DNA from: Rikenella microfusus DSM 15922 | Lineage (GTDB): Bacteria > Bacteroidota > Bacteroidia > Bacteroidales > Rikenellaceae | Length of the DNA stretch: 64,000 bases | Direction of reading: 5' to 3' | NCBI RefSeq assembly: GCF_000427365.1 | Contig: NZ_KE386488.1 | Coordinates: forward strand, 806,001 to 870,000 | Notes under the pieces: model-generated | Database searches by the model: none | What the model was told of the DNA's origin: nothing | The model's input: the letters and a program-made list of their open reading frames with translations, nothing else | Shown: one piece after another, positions 61,966 through 64,000 of the stretch | Numbering within the stretch: position 1 is the first letter of the stretch | Layout of the letters: every line of letters starts with the position of its first letter | Position numbers and translations under genes: made by a program

Positions 61966-62123
61966 GGAACTCCGACCGTTTTCCCGGCGAGTCTCTCTCC
62001 CGGAGGACGACCGTACGGAAACGGACATGTGCAACAAACGGACAAATATAGGGATTTTTCCGGGTCGGAGCCTCCTGCAGGGGGGCACAAGGCGACAAAA
62101 GGGCGAAAACATAAAATAATATT

Positions 62124-62131
62124 TACCTTTG
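62124..62131 (+). promoter_or_regulatory. -7 promoter element of panC
   Basis: TACCTTTG matches TAnnTTTG; transcription near 62138 excludes the TTG at 62129 as start and favours the ATG at 62189. Confidence 0.5.
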
Positions 62132-62188
62132 TGCCGTAAAACATACCGGCGGCAGGCCGGTATTCCGTCAATCTCAAGCATACTGAGG

Positions 62189-63013
62189 ATGAAACTTTGC
62201 AGGCGGGCGTCGGAGCTCGCAGGATTCCGGGGCACGGTCGGGTTCGTGCCCACGATGGGCGCTTTGCATGCAGGGCACCTGTCGCTGGTGGGAGAGTGCC
62301 GCCGCGCGTGCGACACGGCGGTGGTGAGCATCTTCGTCAATCCCACGCAGTTCAATGACCCGAAGGATCTCGAAAATTATCCCCGCACGGAGGAGGCCGA
62401 CCTGAAACTGCTGGAAGCGGCGGGCGTGGATTTCGTCTTCGCGCCGACGGTCGAAGAGATTTATCCGGAGCCGGACACGCGGGTGTTCGATTTCGGCGGG
62501 CTGGACCGGGTGATGGAGGGGGAGCACCGTCCGGGGCATTTCAACGGGGTGGGCCAGGTGGTATCGCGGCTGTTCGACATCGTGAAACCGGACAAGGCTT
62601 TTTTCGGCGAAAAGGATTTCCAGCAGCTGGCGATCATCCGCCACATGGTGCGCGGATTGTCGTTGCCGATCGAGATCGTGGGCTGTCCGATCGTGCGGGA
62701 TACGGACGGGCTGGCACGCAGCTCGCGCAACCTGTTGCTGACGCCGGAACATCGGCGGGCGGCGCCGCGTATCTACGAGGTGCTGTCGGATGCGGCGGTG
62801 TCGCTGCGGGGCAAGGTGCCGGTGGCGGAGGCGAAACGGCTGATCGCGGAGCGCATCGACGCGAATCCGCTGCTCGAAACGGAATATATCGAGATCGCTT
62901 CGGCCGAAACGCTGCAACCGGCTTCGGAATGGGGCCGCGCAGCGGGCGATTTGCGTTGCTTCGCGGCGGTACGGGCAGGGACGGTGAGGCTGATCGATAA
63001 TGTAGCTATTTAA
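62189..63013 (+). CDS. panC: Pantoate--beta-alanine ligase
   Basis: PanC joins pantoate with beta-alanine, using ATP, to make pantothenate. The 274-residue protein has the nucleotide motif VPTMGALHAGHLSLV (residues about 18-32), SIFVNPTQFNDPKDLENYPRT near 50-70 in two parts, FGEKDFQQL near 130 and the KMSKS-equivalent GLARSSRN near 172. The ATG at 62189 is chosen because a -7 element ends at 62131; upstream in-frame residues could extend the N-terminal helix only through a rare start. PanD follows 158 bp later with an M1 repeat between. Confidence 0.93.
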   Translation: MKLCRRASELAGFRGTVGFVPTMGALHAGHLSLVGECRRACDTAVVSIFVNPTQFNDPKDLENYPRTEEADLKLLEAAGVDFVFAPTVEEIYPEPDTRVFDFGGLDRVMEGEHRPGHFNGVGQVVSRLFDIVKPDKAFFGEKDFQQLAIIRHMVRGLSLPIEIVGCPIVRDTDGLARSSRNLLLTPEHRRAAPRIYEVLSDAAVSLRGKVPVAEAKRLIAERIDANPLLETEYIEIASAETLQPASEWGRAAGDLRCFAAVRAGTVRLIDNVAI

Positions 63014-63039
63014 ATGGCGCCCTGACCATGCGTTTTACC

Positions 63040-63150
63040 CGGAGCCAGCGGGAATTGGGATAGTTACATCCCGGCCGGAGTGCCCGGCGGCGCCAGCCTT
63101 CCGCCCGGGGTGGCTCGGGCCGCCCGCTGGTGCGGACAACTTTGTATTCG
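63040..63150 (+). repeat. M1-type repeat between panC and panD
   Basis: CCCGGAGCCAGCGGG ... GGGGTGGCTCGGG and GCGGACAACTTTG are M1 features. The interior GTTACATCCCGGCCGGAGTG differs from the 3281 copy, as the middle of M1 does in most copies. It fills nearly the whole gap of the likely panCD unit. Confidence 0.75.
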
Positions 63151-63171
63151 GATATAAATTGGAGATATAGC

Positions 63172-63525
63172 ATGCAGATAGAAGTATTGAAATCGAAGAT
63201 ACACCGCGTGCATGTAACCGAGGCCAACCTCGACTACGTAGGCAGCATCACCATCGACAAAGAGCTGATGGACGCCGCCGGCATCATTGCAGGCGAGAAA
63301 GTGCAGATCGTGGACAACAACAACGGCGAGCGGCTCGAGACCTACGTTATCGAAGGCCCCGCCGGCAGCGGGTGCATCTGTATCAACGGCGCCGCCGCGC
63401 GAAAAGTCGCTGTCGGCGACATCGTCATCATCATCTCCTACGGCATCATGGATTTCGAAGAAGCGAAAACTTTCCGGCCCAGCGTCGTATTTCCCGATAC
63501 CGCGACCAACCGGCTCATCCGGTAA
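63172..63525 (+). CDS. panD: Aspartate 1-decarboxylase proenzyme
   Basis: PanD decarboxylates aspartate to beta-alanine for PanC. The 117-residue proenzyme self-cleaves between G24 and S25 (DYVGSITID), leaving a pyruvoyl cofactor on the larger chain. [15 protein letters not shown] at residues 6-20 and [19 protein letters not shown] near 63 match the family. The ATG at 63172 is the normal N-terminus ([11 protein letters not shown]). A bidirectional terminator follows at 63551. Confidence 0.97.
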   Translation: MQIEVLKSKIHRVHVTEANLDYVGSITIDKELMDAAGIIAGEKVQIVDNNNGERLETYVIEGPAGSGCICINGAAARKVAVGDIVIIISYGIMDFEEAKTFRPSVVFPDTATNRLIR

Positions 63526-63550
63526 GCGTTTCCGGAGAGGAGAAAAAACG

Positions 63551-63574
63551 ACCCGGCACCGAAAGATGCCGGGT
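63551..63574. terminator. Bidirectional terminator between panD and HAD gene
   Basis: ACCCGGCA pairs with TGCCGGGT around an 8-nt loop; AAAAAA upstream and TTT downstream supply T runs for both strands. Confidence 0.8.
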
Positions 63575-63588
63575 TTCCCATACGCGGT

Positions 63589-64000
63589 TCACCGACCGCC
63601 GTACCGTTGCAGCAACTCCGTCAATCCGTCCCCCCAGTCCTCGTCGGGAGCCACATGCAGGCCGCGTATGCCGAGCGCCTCCGCCGCCCGGATATTTTTC
63701 AGGCTGTCGTCCACGAATACCGTCTCCTCCGCACGCATGCCGTCCGCCGCGAGCGCTTTCAGAAAAATCTCCGGATCGGGCTTGCAGACTCCCATCTCGT
63801 AGCTGCAAAACAACGTGTCGAAATATGCCGTTATGGGTTTCCCCTCCGCACTGAACCGGTCGCTGCGCGTAAACTCCATCATGAAAGGGTTGGTATTGCT
63901 CAGCAGACAGACATGGTAATCCTTTCGGAGTTCCGACAAACGGCGCAGCCGCCCGACCGGCACGTCGCGGACGAACCCCAGCCAGCAATACTGGGCCTCC
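63589..64000 (-). CDS. HAD-superfamily hydrolase, 5' end cut by window edge
   Basis: The visible part is the C-terminal half of a subfamily I HAD phosphatase: LLSNTNPF (motif II region; S/T ligand), FCSYEMGVCKPDPEIF with the motif III Lys, and VFVDDSLKNIRAAEALG with the motif IV acidic pair. The frame stays open to the window end without a good start, so the N-terminal nucleophile DxD lies outside. Relatives include sugar-phosphate and pyrimidine-type phosphatases; the substrate is unknown. It is convergent with panD and shares its terminator. Confidence 0.88.
   Translation of the reverse strand, partial: EAQYCWLGFVRDVPVGRLRRLSELRKDYHVCLLSNTNPFMMEFTRSDRFSAEGKPITAYFDTLFCSYEMGVCKPDPEIFLKALAADGMRAEETVFVDDSLKNIRAAEALGIRGLHVAPDEDWGDGLTELLQRYGGR

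Noticed and set aside
62129-62188. A longer panC with TTG start
   Set aside because: The TTG falls in the TACCTTTG promoter box, so it would lie upstream of the transcription start.

Overview
The window is high-GC bacterial chromosome from the Bacteroidota, most likely a gut Bacteroidales close to Alistipes/Rikenellaceae. The evidence is TTTG-N19/20-TAnnTTTG promoters, a PorX-type receiver-PglZ regulator, a second EF-G paralogue, DUF4296 and DUF4837 proteins, many Cys-acylated lipoproteins, and host-glycan hydrolases (two GH92, one GH29, a sialate O-acetylesterase). Genus is inference; no rRNA or tRNA gene was found.

Layout. 1-3029 (minus): secreted protein, rimO, a coiled-coil protein and zapA (cut by the window edge). 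3847-10272 (plus): acyltransferase, two-domain sialate esterase, TolC-like protein, trpS. 10354-17119: two GH92 lipoproteins flanking a divergent HxlR regulator/DJ-1 pair with a shared operator. 17515-18102: a promoter-driven structured RNA candidate and a small Cys-rich protein. 18391-20547: EF-G2-like factor. 21806-24260 (minus): mannose-1-phosphate guanylyltransferase and murF. 24822-26326: mlaE-mlaF. 27099-38101 (minus): a tight run mfd-coaX-OMP-TPR-lptC-CNNM/CBS-ppiD ending in a terminator. 38435-45181 (minus): amidohydrolase, DUF4296, FtsX-type permease, rnhA, DUF4837. 45672-47509 (plus): polysaccharide deacetylase, yqaA-like, efp. 48582-53616 (minus): trpB-radC and porX-tsaE-hypothetical. 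54099-60699 (minus): GH29, DAACS symporter, OMP, Ig-like lipoprotein. 60814-64000: GNAT, small ATPase, panC-panD, HAD hydrolase (cut by the right edge). CoaX, PanC and PanD all belong to CoA synthesis; the glycosidases and esterase suit mucin/N-glycan foraging.

The most unusual content is non-coding. Nearly every long intergenic gap holds GC-rich modules repeated in shuffled order and both orientations, joined by short AT-rich linkers resembling TTAACCGTACGGTTAA. One module (M4; four copies) and a TIR-bounded element (24355-24803, 38115-38433) keep hairpins whose arms differ in sequence between copies but remain complementary, which is compensatory change and implies selection on folded RNA or single-stranded DNA. 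A further sequence is nested in the hairpin loops of several copies. Separate TIR elements of about 115-175 bp (26549, 43822, 45253, 46805) abut promoters and leaders, including that of efp.
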